Assembly: GCA_021234155.1 (NCBI GenBank)
Contig: JAJEKV010000786.1
Span: forward strand, 1-64,000
Origin: Isoetes taiwanensis
Taxonomy: Eukaryota > Streptophyta > Lycopodiopsida > Isoetales > Isoetaceae
Direction of reading: 5' to 3'
Length of the DNA: 64,000 bases
In this document: piece by piece, positions 23,791 to 34,048 of the stretch
Numbering within the stretch: position 1 is the stretch's first letter
How the letters are laid out: every line of letters begins with the position of its first letter
Notes under the pieces: generated by a model
Told to the model about the DNA's origin: nothing
Database searches by the model: none
Seen by the model: the letters and a program-made list of their open reading frames with translations, nothing else
Made by a program: the position numbers and the translations under genes

Positions 23791-24594
23791 GGAACACAGT
23801 AAATCAGAATATGAAATTATGCTAGAACAAAATGAATGACTAAAACCTAGAACAAAATGAATGGCAAAAACTCTGAGGCCTTACCTCTACTTCTTAATGT
23901 GTCAAAACTAAAGCTCAAGACCCAGAAAAGACTCCAGGACAGGAGGCACGAATTTTTGAAGAGGCCATGCATTCTATTTATACTTGCATTCCAGCCAAAG
24001 AAACAAAACATCAAAGGTCCAGAACTAGCCATGTCAAGGATCTTGAGGATTTGAAGCCTAGATCATGCCAAATAAGCAGCAAATACAATCAAAATTGGAG
24101 GGAATCATCCCAAGAGCCTGAAAATCCTCAAGAACCGTGGCTTTTGATCTAGCCTTTGATTTTAAATCCTCCAACAAATTCAGGAAACCAAGTAACAACC
24201 ATGGTGGTAGCAGGCGCCAATAGAGAGAATGGGAACAACTATTGATGCAGCTCCTCCCGCCAACAGGTAGATTCGCAACAACCATTGCTGCAGTTCGCCC
24301 CGCCATAGCCAAGAATAGGGTAAGCCATCGTGGAATAGGATTAACGCCAATAATGGACCACCTGTATGCCATGTAGGAGAAATGCAGAGCCAACCAAGAG
24401 ATGCCAGGTAGCGGAGAAAAAAGGGTCAACTATCACCTCGATTTTTGCCGTCACCAACGACGGGGACTCCACCTTATAGACTTCGTTCTCAGGTTATAGC
24501 CTCCTGCATGTGGTTTAGTGGAAAACCGCCTGGCCAATTAGAGGTCCTCTTGCACTAAAACGCTTGACTCAAATGCACTAAAATTCGTGAGATC
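23791..24594. other. No assignable gene
   Basis: Between the pogo and LINE traces. A 123-codon minus-strand frame (24058-24429) is hydrophobic in parts and has no recognisable motif; I do not support it as a gene. It could be the residual body or end of the pogo element. Confidence 0.4.
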
Positions 24595-25376
24595 TCAATA
24601 AAAACCGCTGCTGCTAAGTAGAATCTCGCTGCAAAAAACCATGCAATACATTTCTCCATGATTTGCAGTATGGCTTGCAATTAGTAAAAGAAGTAATTTA
24701 GTAAAGGCTTTGCGAAAATCCACAAAGCAGCAATAAACTTTTGCTTTAGCTTCCTCAATGATAAACCACAAGGTAAAGATATGATCTATTGTTGAGAAAT
24801 TTCTCCTGAAACTGGCCTGACCCTTTGCTCTAAGGAGATTTATCTTCACGTGTTCACCGATAATCAAGTCCAATGCACATCTATGTAATCTTGCTATGAC
24901 ATGTCCAATTATTATAAGGCGGTAGTTGTTTGGATTCATTGAATCTCCAGCTTTAAAAATTGGCTTGATGATATTAATGGTCCATGCTTTTGGAAAGCTT
25001 GAGCATATTATCTCATTGAATAAATCTGCCACAATAGGCGCAAGGGTATCCATTCCGTGGATCAGAAAGTCAGCCTGCAGATCCTCACAATTTTTTGCTT
25101 TTCCAGTGTTCAATTTGCTTATGGCTTCTCGGATAAGGGAGTGGAGAAAAGAGAGGAGGCTTGGGCCTGGGGCTGCAATCCAATGTCAAGCAAATCTGCT
25201 TTTTCCACATCTAGCAGTGTTCGAGCATAAGTGGTCTACATTTTTGGGTTTTTAAGGGGCAAATACGATTTCTTAGCATGAAGCTTCTGCCAAAATTTAG
25301 CACATTTATTACTATACAGCATGTTAAGCATGTCTTCCCTCACCTGCTTTATATATTCTCTTTTTTTTCATGCGGA
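24595..25376 (-). pseudogene. LINE reverse transcriptase, N-terminal part
   Basis: A linker (EYIKQVREDML..., CAKFWQKLHAKKS) precedes LNTGKAKNCEDLQADFLIHG, which corresponds to the NGKAxDxxGLxAEHLK motif of LINE RTs. NIIKPIFKAGD, PNNYRLIIIG, GQASFRRNFSTIDHI and FVDFRKAF follow, covering RT blocks 0 to about 3. The frame then turns to unrelated residues (about 24690) and no YADD block is found on this strand. A stop lies near 25225. Confidence 0.8.
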
Positions 25377-26486
25377 TCAGCTTTTTGTATGCTTTCTTAG
25401 TCGCAGTAGTTGTAGCAGAGCAGACTGCCAACTCTTGAGCTGCTTGTGAAGATTTTTGCATTCTTCTCTATACCAAGTGTTTTGAGGCATCTGTGCACGC
25501 CGTTTACTGAAGGAGAAAAGCTTGTGTGGGAAAGTGTTTATGCAAGCTTGGTGTATAGCAGATGTGAGCAACGTGGCCTTTTCTTCCACATTATGAAAGA
25601 TATGGATGTCCCTCAATCGTGTATCAAGCTTGTAGATAAAATCAAGAGAGTGGTCAAACTCAAAACGGAAGTAGGGTGGTTCTTGGGGCAAGCTTGTGTC
25701 CAACTCAAAACACATTTTGAGGCAAAAGAGGAGAGGAGAATGCTCCCTGGTGGGTGGCTGAGGTGGAACTGAAAACTTCTCGATCTCTTTTGCCAAGGCT
25801 GGAGACCCCATCAGATAATCTACTACATTATGCCTGCCGCTTTGAGGATTACAAGTATAGTTGGATGAACCCGGCCAATGTTGCATCCCATTGTAAATGA
25901 CAAGATTATGCATTTGTCCAAATTCCAAAAGGAAGTGCCCATACCTAGTAATCTCCGCATTACCATCAGCTAACTTTCGCATAGTATAAATTTCAGCAGG
26001 AGATAAGGATGGCAGTAAGACAGGATCACCTTCAAAATCCACCAATTGAACTTGGGAATCCGCTGTTTTCGCATTAAAATCACCCATGAACAAGATTTTG
26101 CCTTGCTTAGAGAATTCAGTGATATCATCAAATAAATCCATGTATGGAGAGGCGCCTTCTTGGATATCCACATCAACATGATCAAAATTTTGAGGGGGGA
26201 AGTAGCAGGCAGCAATATATATGCAATCTCCTGGAGAAGTTCTTATCTTGACCCACAAAAACCTTGCTGCTTCATCCTTTTTCACTATGAAAATGATTTC
26301 TCATAATTCTGATTTGTAAAGGACTACTACCCCTCCTGATCCCCATTTACCTTTCTTCTTGCTTCTATAGACGGAGTCCCAAGTGCAACCCGATACATCT
26401 GGGAGACCTGTTTCTGTTGTTTCATGTGTTTCTGACAAAAAGACAATATCTCTATCTTTGACAAGGTCCATAGGACCACCTGGATC
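25377..26486 (-). pseudogene. LINE apurinic-type endonuclease
   Basis: The domain starts on the far side of the solo LTR (27979-28025) with MAAWNCNGTLRSD, and the target duplication joins that to GGPMDLVKD. Then come DIVFLSETHETTE (catalytic Glu), VYRSKKKGKWGSGGVVVLYKS, a stop at about 26303, LWVKIRT, GKILFMGDFNAKT (catalytic DxN), VIYNGM, HNVVDYLM and REHSPLLF, which is diverged from the usual SDHxP. A 302-codon frame from 26285 to 25377 is unbroken. The enzyme would nick target DNA to start reverse transcription. Confidence 0.85.
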
Positions 26487-27973
26487 TGTGACGTCCCCTA
26501 CTCATATACGGTGCACTCACCGTATACAAACAGGAGTTCATCCCCCATACCAGCTCCATGCTGATACAAGGCCCTCCACGTATCACTGCACTCCACGTAT
26601 CACTGCACCCTGTCTCTCTCAGGGCCTACCTAGCTGCGGAAGCGTAAACATACATGTCAGTACAAATACATCAACATCACATGACCATCACGAAGGATGG
26701 TTCACCACATATCTGCATAGACAAAGATCAGTACATCACACATGGAGATTCTACCCAAAGCTCAGACTCAAGAAGGATGATTGACGGCTTGGGCCTCCAG
26801 AAGTCATTGCAGACAGAATTCATGGCAAATGGATTTGGCTGGCATAAGAACATGGCTTAGGGTTGTCCACTTCATCCGTCCCTCCTGTGCACACTTTGCA
26901 GAGTAGGTTGAAAAGTCTTGGGACCTGACTGTAGCCCGCCGGAGGCATAGCCAAAGGGGCTACTCCTGGGTTGCATCTCCCCAGTTCCGATGGGGCAGGT
27001 AGGGATTGCTCCCACCAGAGGTTGGCATGCTGACTCAAGGTGACTAGAGGGCCACTGCCCGTACTCGACTGAACTCCATGGAAGGTGAACACTACCCCAA
27101 GAGTGTCGAACCCATGCAAAGCCCGCACGCAGTGGCAGAGCATTAGGTCTAGTGCACTGTAGTCCCCGATATGCTTTACTACCAGAGGGACGTGATCATG
27201 AGTCAGGACATGAACCTCCTTGTAAGCCAGTCTGGCCCCTCCACCCACAACCAGGCGTGGCTCTACAGGCCGAATTTAATAGTGCATTAAAGAGGGCTAG
27301 CTAGGAGCATCAAACTACTAGGCTTTTAAGGCCTCTACCCCCCTTCCCAATACAATGATTCCACAGAGATCATCATCACATACATATCATAGAAGAACTA
27401 AAGAATAAAATTTAATCTAAATCACAGAGTTAGGTTCTTTAGTTATGGCTTGATATCTAGAGGTCTAGATGGCTGCTATGGGCAGTTCAATAGGCTAAAC
27501 CTACTTATTCTATGTCTGGGAGGCAGATTAGACTATTGAATTGGCAAAATACCTGATCCCTGGCTTGCTCCTCCTGCTCTAAACGCATCCATGCTGCAGA
27601 ACTGCTTGAAGATGAGACTAGAAAGGGAAGCTGATGAGCTAGGCTGCTCAGACAGACTTCGGAAGGCGAGATTGGCTCTTAAGCAAAACGGAGCTCTAGA
27701 AGGTTGTGGACGAAAATGGAAAGTTAGTGTTTCATATGCCTTATATAGACTATAAGTTAGGGCTAGGGTTTCTATCAACCCTTGAGCATGTGGGATAAAC
27801 GGGTGTGGCCCACTTGCCTATATTAATTAAGTGGGCTAAAGTGTACACATAGCCCCTTAGGGTGCTACTTGCTTAGCTACACGTCGGCGTACACGTCGAT
27901 CGGGGTGGCGTGTACGCGTGACGAGGCAGTACAGTATACGTTTTGGGACCGTATACTGTGCTGGAACATCTCA
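26487..27973 (-). mobile_element. Solo LTR of a Ty3/gypsy element, GGATC target duplication
   Basis: Begins TGTGACGTCCCC on the plus strand and ends TCTCA. It is flanked by perfect 5-bp duplications, GGATC at 26482-26486 and 27974-27978. Its first 120 bp and several later blocks match the LTR at 58146-59783 (for example gtatacggtgcactcaccgt and aggagttcatcccccatacc), and the LINE reading continues across it once one GGATC is removed. The strand is given by analogy with the 58-kb element. It is the product of LTR-LTR recombination; its short frames are not genes. Confidence 0.93.
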
Positions 27974-28039
27974 GGATCTGATCTTAAGGTCCCATTACAG
28001 TTCCATGCTGCCATAGCCAAGGATTTGATGGTCTCATAG

Positions 28040-28786
28040 ACCCTTAGTTCCTATTTGTGGATCTTGTCACGGATGATGACTCGGCCATCACTATAGATAG
28101 CCCATTTGGTTGGATCTTTTCGAGCCTCTGCAACCTCTTGCAGACATCTCTTTTTGTGCTCAACCTGCATTGGAGTAAGATCTTCATCCATGAAGACTTT
28201 GGGAACTGTTGCAAGTTTTCTCCTATTCTTGAGAGCATTCAATCTATCTTCCAAGGTCTTAAACTTAATAATTAAAGGTTGTCCTCTTGGATTGCCTTTG
28301 TTTACACTCCATGCAGCTTCAATTTTATGATCAGAGATGCCTAAAGTATTGTTCACAAACTCAATTGCAGTATCGAGGGGATCAGTGGGCATGTCAAGCC
28401 CAAGAACTCTGAGATTGCGTGCTTTCAAAGATCTTTTCCTTTCCTCCTCTAATGTGGCATCGATTGTCTCCTTTACTAGTTTTTTTACTATATCAATCCA
28501 TCTAGAGTTTCTTCTCAATGGGAGTGGAGCTCCAACTCAATCTGTTTTAATCCTTCAATTGAAGGCAACTTCCTTATTACTGCAATTTTAGATTCAATGT
28601 TTTCCAATTCATCTAGGTTGGCCTAGTTAGATTCTTGTTTCCATGACTTCTCCAGGGCCTCAATCCGTGGAATCTTGCTTGCTACTGTCTGCTGGACCAT
28701 ATCAAAGTTACGTGCCTTCTTGGAGAGATCAATAATTTGGATCTCAAAAAATTCCATCCGTTTTTGCAATTTGCCAAATCAAACTA
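28040..28786 (-). pseudogene. LINE ORF1 (coiled coil plus RRM-like domain)
   Basis: From 28785 to about 28560 is a coiled-coil-like stretch (KLQKRMEFFEIQIIDLSKKA, then LDELENIESKIAVIRKLPSI) with two stops. From 28518 to 28051 a 155-codon open frame carries LKARNLRVLGLDMPTD, PLIIKFKTLEDRLNALKNRR, FMDEDLTPMQVEHKKR and WAIYSDGRVIIRD, the pattern of LINE ORF1 RNA-binding proteins (Transposase_22/RRM type). It would coat element RNA. The 5' end is cut at about 28787, where an AT-rich cassette begins. Confidence 0.8.
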
Positions 28787-29560
28787 TGACATATTTAACA
28801 AATTTTGGATTTATTCAAACCTAATAAATATATTTTAAGAATCCCTTAATAAGATTATATATATTTTAACTCTTATTGATTTTAATAATTTGTCTTAATT
28901 ATCTTTTAATAAGAAATTTGATAGTTACTAAAGTATTTAATTGCTTTCACTTTTTACAATTAAATTTTCATGTAAGAAAGGTTCTGAATAATTAATTGTT
29001 ATTTTTCAAAATACTTAAAAGAAAATTTTAAAATGAAATTAATTAAATGGTTACACTTATGCTTTAATAACATTTTTTTTTTAAAGTTTATTATTGATTA
29101 ATTTTCAATATATTTTCAATTATTCATAGTTATAATTAAAGCATTAACTTTATAATTTAATAAATTTCAAACTAAAACTTTTCTTAAAGTATTTTTAAAA
29201 GTGTCAAAGCTTGTAAATTATGAAATTCTTATAATAATTTTAAGTCATCGCTTATCAAACCATCATATTATTCTAAATAGATTCAAGTGAAAATTTGTTT
29301 GAAAAGCAAATTTTATGCTTTGATAACTGTTAAGGTTTTAATTTAAGGATAAATTTATATAATTAAAAATTATAAGTAATATAATAATCAAGAAGAATTA
29401 AACAATACATATATTCTTATAATGGCATCCTTAAAGTGCTATCTTTTAAATCTGAATAAGTTCAAGTTTTACTAAATATGTCATATCTGCATTTTATTCA
29501 TGTTTGATGTGTCATATGTGTCAGATGGTGGTAGTGTGCCATTCCTAGAACCAACCAAAA
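28787..29560. repeat. AT-rich cassette, copy 1
   Basis: Starts tatgacatatttaacaaa and runs through aatgttatttttcaaaatac-like, aaagcttgtaaattatgaa and ttaaggataaatttatataa blocks to gtcagatggtggtagtgt at about 29537. The same blocks recur in order in copies 2 (30165 on) and 3 (33361 on). No coding frame. It abuts the truncated 5' end of the LINE, so the LINE or the cassette was cut here. Confidence 0.85.
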
Positions 29561-29946
29561 GCATAATTAATTAATGTTAATGTAATATATATAAGCGCAA
29601 CTCATAAAACTAAAACTGGAAGACTAACCTCAAAATCTTTCACTTGACGTTTCCTTTCCATAAAGGATTTTTTTTATCGGAAGCCCTAATGAAAAATTTA
29701 CATCTTGAAAATGTAAAAAACTATATCCTATGACCGCCGCTATGACAACAAAAAATGGTTAGCTACACAAACATTACAATCATGGGATCAAATAAGGTTT
29801 GTAAACGACATATCATTTGGTTGACTAGAACCATGAGACTAGAATTCTCCGGAGTTAATTTTCTCCACCTATATTCCCTCTTGCCTATTAAAAAAAAACA
29901 AAAAAAAAACTTTAAAGAAATTAATGCTGCATACTAGCAATATTAA
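29561..29946. other. No recognisable gene
   Basis: AT-rich spacer with tatataagc at about 29587 and A-runs near 29890-29910. A 60-codon plus-strand frame here has no support. Confidence 0.5.
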
Positions 29947-30141
29947 TTAATAATAAACACTCATCTTCGAATACTTATCCATATCCTCAACCGAGATCCA
30001 TCTCAATTTCTTTGGATCCAAAATTGTTAACAAGGAGATGCATTCTTCCTTGATACTTCTTATTTCCTTGAAAGATGAAGCCAATGAAGCCAAAGCTACT
30101 AAGCTATTCATTGGTTCAGTTTTCGCTTCAGTTGTCGCCAT
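29947..30141 (-). CDS. Small ORF of unknown function, divergent from the 90-codon ORF family
   Basis: A 64-codon frame starting at the ATG at 30141-30139: MATTEAKTEPMNSLVALASL, then a charged helix-like segment (SFKEIRSIKEECISLL) and DPKKLRWISVEDMDKYS. It lies 24 bp from the edge of AT-rich cassette 2, which on its other side leads to the 90-codon ORF copy at 31869, so the cassette could be a shared upstream region. No signal peptide or known domain is visible. It could be chance, but composition and position favour a genuine small exon or gene. Confidence 0.4.
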   Translation of the reverse strand: MATTEAKTEPMNSLVALASLASSFKEIRSIKEECISLLTILDPKKLRWISVEDMDKYSKMSVYY

Positions 30142-30164
30142 GAGTTCGCTATGAAAATCGAAGT

Positions 30165-30934
30165 TATGACATATTTAACAAAATTTAGACTCATTCAAAT
30201 CTAATAAATATATTTCAAGAATTCCATGATAAGATTATATATATTTTAACTCTTATTGATTTTAATAATTTGTTTTAATTATCTTTTAATAAAAAATTTG
30301 ATGGTTATTAAAGTACTTAATTGCTTTCTAAGCTAATTTTCACTTTAATCTATTTAAAATTAAATTTTCATGTAAGAAAGGCTCTATATAATTAAATGTT
30401 ATTTTTCAAAATACTTAAAGAAAATTTTAGACTGAAATTAATTAAATAGTTAACTTATGCTTTAATAAAAAAAATTGAAAAGTTTATTATTGATTAATTT
30501 TTAATATGTTTTCAATTACTCATAGTTATAATTAAAACATTAACTTCATAATTTAATAAATTTCAAACTAAAACTTTTTTTAAAGTTTTTTTAAAAGTGT
30601 CAAAGCTTGTAAATTGTGAAATTCTTATAATAATTTTATGTCATCGCTTATCAAACCATCATATTTTATTTAGAAATTATCATGATTGTTAACATTAAAT
30701 TTGTTAAATCACTGAAAATTGAAATTTTATGTTCTTGAAATGTCTAATTCTAAATAGATTCAAGTGAAAATTAGTTTGAAAAGTAATTTTATGCTTTGAT
30801 AACTGTTAAGGTTTTAATTTAAGGATAAATTTATATAATTATAAATTATAAATAATATAATAATCAAGAAGAAGTAAACAATACATATATATTCTTATAA
30901 TGACATCCTTCAAGTGCTATCTTTTAAATCTGAA
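30165..30934. repeat. AT-rich cassette, copy 2 (first part)
   Basis: Parallel to copy 1 from tatgacatatttaacaaa onwards, with an extra internal block (tttagaaattatcatgattgttaac) that copy 3 shares but copy 1 lacks. It ends at tctgaataa, where a MITE is inserted; the cassette resumes at 31740 with ttcaagttttgttgaatatg and runs to the small-ORF start at 31869. Confidence 0.88.
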
Positions 30935-30937
30935 TAA

Positions 30938-31736
30938 GGGTAGTTTCCCACTCGCAATTAGGTTAGGTTAACTTAACCAGTTGGTTATCTCTTAACTTAA
31001 CGGAAAGTAGGTTGTGATTTCCCATTAAAGTCATTAAGTTAAGACTAACTTAAAGGATTGTGAAGATATGCATTCACACTATACCATTTATGGACCACTT
31101 AGGTTAAGCTCATGAAATCAACTTAACCTAACCTTTATAATAAGCTTGTGCTTCACACTAGTAGTTAAGAAGTTTTGTTAGGTTAGAGATAAATGTGTTC
31201 GTTTCTCACTTCAGTTAAAAGATACGGTTAAGTTAAATGGAGGATATGACTTTTTTTGTCGAGTTACTATTTTTGTGAATTGTTTGACTACCTAGTAAAA
31301 TCTGGTAAAGTGGTTGACTCTCTAGTCAATAAGTTGACTTTTGGTTAACTTAACCTCCCATTTCAATTTTTTTTATTCAATCTATCAAACTAATAAGACA
31401 CTTGGTCAACTAGCTGGCATCCTTGTCAAAATTACGATTTAAGAGTCTAACCTAACTGGAACCATTTCTCACTCGTAGTTAAGTTAGCTTAATGCTTAAC
31501 CAAAAAGTTAGAAGTTAAGTGGACCTACTTTTGCACTAGTTGGTTAAATATTTTAAAATTTGGTTAAAAAAATAACTTAACTTTTTCTAGTGAGAAGGGA
31601 TGCTCCGTTAAGTTAATGAACAGTTAAAAATTAACTGGAATTAACTTAGCTGGTATTAATTTAAGGGTCAGTGGGAAAGCAAGTTCTAGTTATTTGCCCT
31701 ATTTAACTTAACTTAATGGCAAGTGGGAAATGACCC
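30938..31736. mobile_element. Tourist-like MITE (PIF/Harbinger type), TAA target duplication
   Basis: A 799-bp insertion in cassette 2. The ends are gggtagtttcccactcgcaa and, inverted, gggtcatttcccacttgcca, forming terminal inverted repeats of about 24 bp with a few mismatches. Flanks are TAA at 30935-30937 and 31737-31739. Copies 1 and 3 of the cassette show the empty site (gaataag followed by ttcaag or gtcaag). The interior is rich in ttaacttaac words and has no ORF. A three-base TAA/TWA duplication with G-rich ends is characteristic of Tourist/PIF-Harbinger MITEs. Confidence 0.88.
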
Positions 31737-31739
31737 TAA

Positions 31740-31868
31740 GTTCAAGTTTTGTTGAATATGTCATATGTGCATTTTATTCATGTTTGATGTGTCATATGTG
31801 TCAGATGGTGGTAGTGTCCTTGTCGTAGTGTCCGCATACTTATTCACTCAAAACTAAAAGCCAAAGTC
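31740..31868. repeat. AT-rich cassette, copy 2 (last part, upstream of the small ORF)
   Basis: The ttcaagttttgttgaatatg to agccaaagtc block, nearly identical to 33922-34048. It carries gtcatatgtgtcagatggtg and ttattcact and ends at the small-ORF ATG. Confidence 0.85.
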
Positions 31869-31931
31869 ATGGTACCCCAAATCCCAATTGCTAAGTTAGC
31901 ACGGGCATTTGGGAAGGATGTTTTAACCAAG

Positions 31932-33055
31932 TATTAGATAATTTCCGGCGGAATCCCTCCCCGCCGGAAATTAACAAACGTAATCACTTGCGGGGATCAC
32001 CACTTGCCGGGATTACGTTTCTGTAAAAATTTCCGGCGATGACGTGGCAGTTTACTTAAAACCAATTTTCTGACGTGGAAAAATTCCTTTTCTCTCCGGC
32101 GAAGTTCTCTCTCTACAAGCTTCAACGATGGCGATCTCCGGCGCCATCGCTCATTTTGACCTGGAGTAATGTCCAGCGGAGGCGCTGCATGGTAGTGCAT
32201 ATATTTATCGAGTTTTTTTTAAGTTTTCTTATGTTGTCATGCCGTAATCATATTTTTGTTTCTATGCAGGTATTTTAGTGCTTTGGAGACTAGTTTGGGA
32301 GTGATTTTTGAAGCATTGTTCATCTGGAGTGGTCTGGAGTCACCTGGAAGCTTCATCTGTTAATCTTGAACTGAACTTTTTTGTCGCATATCGCCTCGGT
32401 CTTCTTTGCTCGGCCATCATCGCTCATTTTGATCTGGAGTAGTGTCTAGCGGAGGCGCTCCATGGTAATGCATATATTTATCGAGTTTTTTTTTTTTTTT
32501 CTTATGTTCTCATCCCGTAATTATCTTTTTTTTTCTATGCAGGTATTTTAGGGCTTTGGAGACTACTTTGGGAGTGATTTTTTGAAGCATTCTTCGTCTG
32601 GAGTGGTCTGGAGTCGCCTGGAGGCTTCGTCTGTTAATCTTGAACTGTTTTGATGCATGCATCTGCCTACAGTCTTCTTTGCAAGATATTTTGCTGCATG
32701 CATTTGCTACAGTCTTCTTTTGCTGGATTTCTCGTCTACAGTCTTCTTTGCTGCTGGATTTATCTCTTGGAGTCTGGAATTGTGAATTCTGGAAGTTTTG
32801 AATTGTGGAATCTGGAATTGTTGAGTTCTGGAATTGTGGAATTCTAGAAGTTTATAAAATTTTGAGTTGAATTCTGAGTTGAATTGTATCTGAGTTTATA
32901 AAATTCTGGGTTGAATTGTATCTTAGTTAAAATGTAATTTGAGTTGAAAATCTGCGAAAAAAAAATAATCTGGCCAAGCAAATCTTGGTGGAGGTGAAAT
33001 TCCACCTTAAAAAAGATACAGAAAAATACAGTAATCCCAGGCAAGTGGTGATTAC
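31932..33055. mobile_element. Inverted-repeat insertion with internal duplication, unclassified
   Basis: Its presence is proved by comparison with the intact copy at 34049. An inner terminal inverted repeat, atcaccacttgccgggattac (31996-32016), is mirrored by gtaatcccaggcaagtggtgat (33031-33052) with one indel. The left edge also has a perfect 12-bp hairpin (aatttccggcgg at 31940-31951 with ccgccggaaatt at 31961-31972), and the right end has aggtg...cacct. Inside are two direct repeats of about 228 bp and a stretch of ggaattgtgaattctgg-type words (32760-32900). No transposase frame and no clear target duplication were found, so the superfamily is open. Confidence 0.75.
32146..32647. repeat. 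Two direct repeats of about 228 bp inside the insertion
   Basis: Copy 1 is 32146-32373 and copy 2 is 32419-32647, offset 273 bp. Both run from atcgctcattttga to gttaatcttgaactg. Each contains a segment starting catggta(g/a)tgcatat and ending ctatgcag that has intron-like GT...AG borders and a T-rich middle. Confidence 0.85.
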
Positions 33056-33360
33056 GATTGTAGAAGGGATCAAAGAGAATGCAGTGATCATTAGCATTGC
33101 TACACTTGGGATAGTAGGAGTGCGTTCTATAGAATTTATTGGAGGGATCCGTCGTTCGTGACTTGGCCCAAGACCATGGACGAACGGTCTGAGAAAGAAA
33201 CTAATGGCCATGTTACTTGATGCCGCAAACCATCTCATGGTAATAACTTTTACTCATTTTATGATAATTTTGTTACATTAACATATTATACTAATTCACA
33301 TCTATTTTTAGATTGGTTGCCATTTATTTGAACGAGACGTACTACTAAAGCTGAATCTGC

Positions 33361-34048
33361 CCTAAATAATTGAATGTTATTTTTCAAAATACTTAAAAGA
33401 AAATTTTAAAATGAAACTAATTAAATGGTTACACTTATGCTTTATTAACATTTTTTTTTTGAAAAGTTTATTATTGATTAATTTTCAATGTATTTTCAAT
33501 TATTCATAGTTATAATTAAAACATTAACTTTATAATTTAATAAATTTCAAACTAAAACTTTTCTTAAAGTGGTTTTAAAAGTGCAAAAGCTTGCAAATTG
33601 TGAAATTCTTATAATAATTTTAAGTCATCACTTATCAAACCATCATATTTCATTTAGAAATTATCATGATTGTTAACACTAAATTTGTTAAATCACTGAA
33701 AATTGAAATATTATGTTCTTGAAATGTCTAATTCTAAATAGATTCAAGTGAAAATTAGTTTGAAAAGCAATTTTATGCTTTGATAACTGTTAAGGTTTTA
33801 ATTTAAGGATAAATTTATATAATTAAAAATGATAAATAATATAATAATCAAGAAGAACTAAACAATACATATATTCTTATAATGGCATCCTTAAAGTGCT
33901 GTCTTTTAAATCTGAATAAGGTCAAGTTTTGTTGAATATGTCATATCTGCATTTTATTCATGTTTGATGTGTCATATGTATCAGATGGTGGTAGTGTCCT
34001 TGTCATAGTGTCCGCGTACTTATTCACTAAAAACTAAAAGCCAAAGTC
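33361..34048. repeat. AT-rich cassette, copy 3 (5' truncated)
   Basis: Begins at ctaaataattgaatgttatt, lacking the first 200 bp or so of copies 1 and 2, and then follows copy 2 to the small-ORF ATG. It is preceded by a short unrelated segment (33310-33360). Confidence 0.85.

Larger units (their letters stand above)
24595..28786 (-). mobile_element. LINE (non-L1 type, APE endonuclease), truncated at its 3' end and split by a solo LTR
   Basis: Reading from 28786 downwards it holds an ORF1 with coiled coil and RRM-like domain, an apurinic-type endonuclease, and the first part of an RT. A 1487-bp solo LTR (26487-27973) interrupts it between ORF1 and the endonuclease. The RT ends shortly after FVDFRKAF, so the YxDD half is missing. 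Its endonuclease resembles that of the LINE at 54.8 kb (GRQLL..., NGM, VVDYI), suggesting a related lineage. Stops and frameshifts are present in all parts. Confidence 0.85.
31869..33237 (+). pseudogene. Disrupted copy of the 90-codon small ORF
   Basis: The first 21 codons (31869-31931, MVPQIPIAKLARAFGKDVLT) and the remainder (33056-33237, IVEGIKENAVIISIATLGIV and on) match the intact copy at 34049-34321. They are separated by a 1.1-kb insertion. The second part also has a one-base frameshift after the glycine-rich segment, so even without the insertion it would not encode the full protein. DNA similarity extends past the stop to about 33309. Confidence 0.85.

Noticed and set aside
24058-24429. 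123-codon minus-strand frame near the pogo element
   Set aside because: Partly hydrophobic but with no motif; it could not be linked to the pogo or LINE proteins.
26383-27778. Several 80-140-codon frames inside 26.4-27.8 kb
   Set aside because: They lie within the solo LTR, which has clear ends and a target duplication, and show no protein family.
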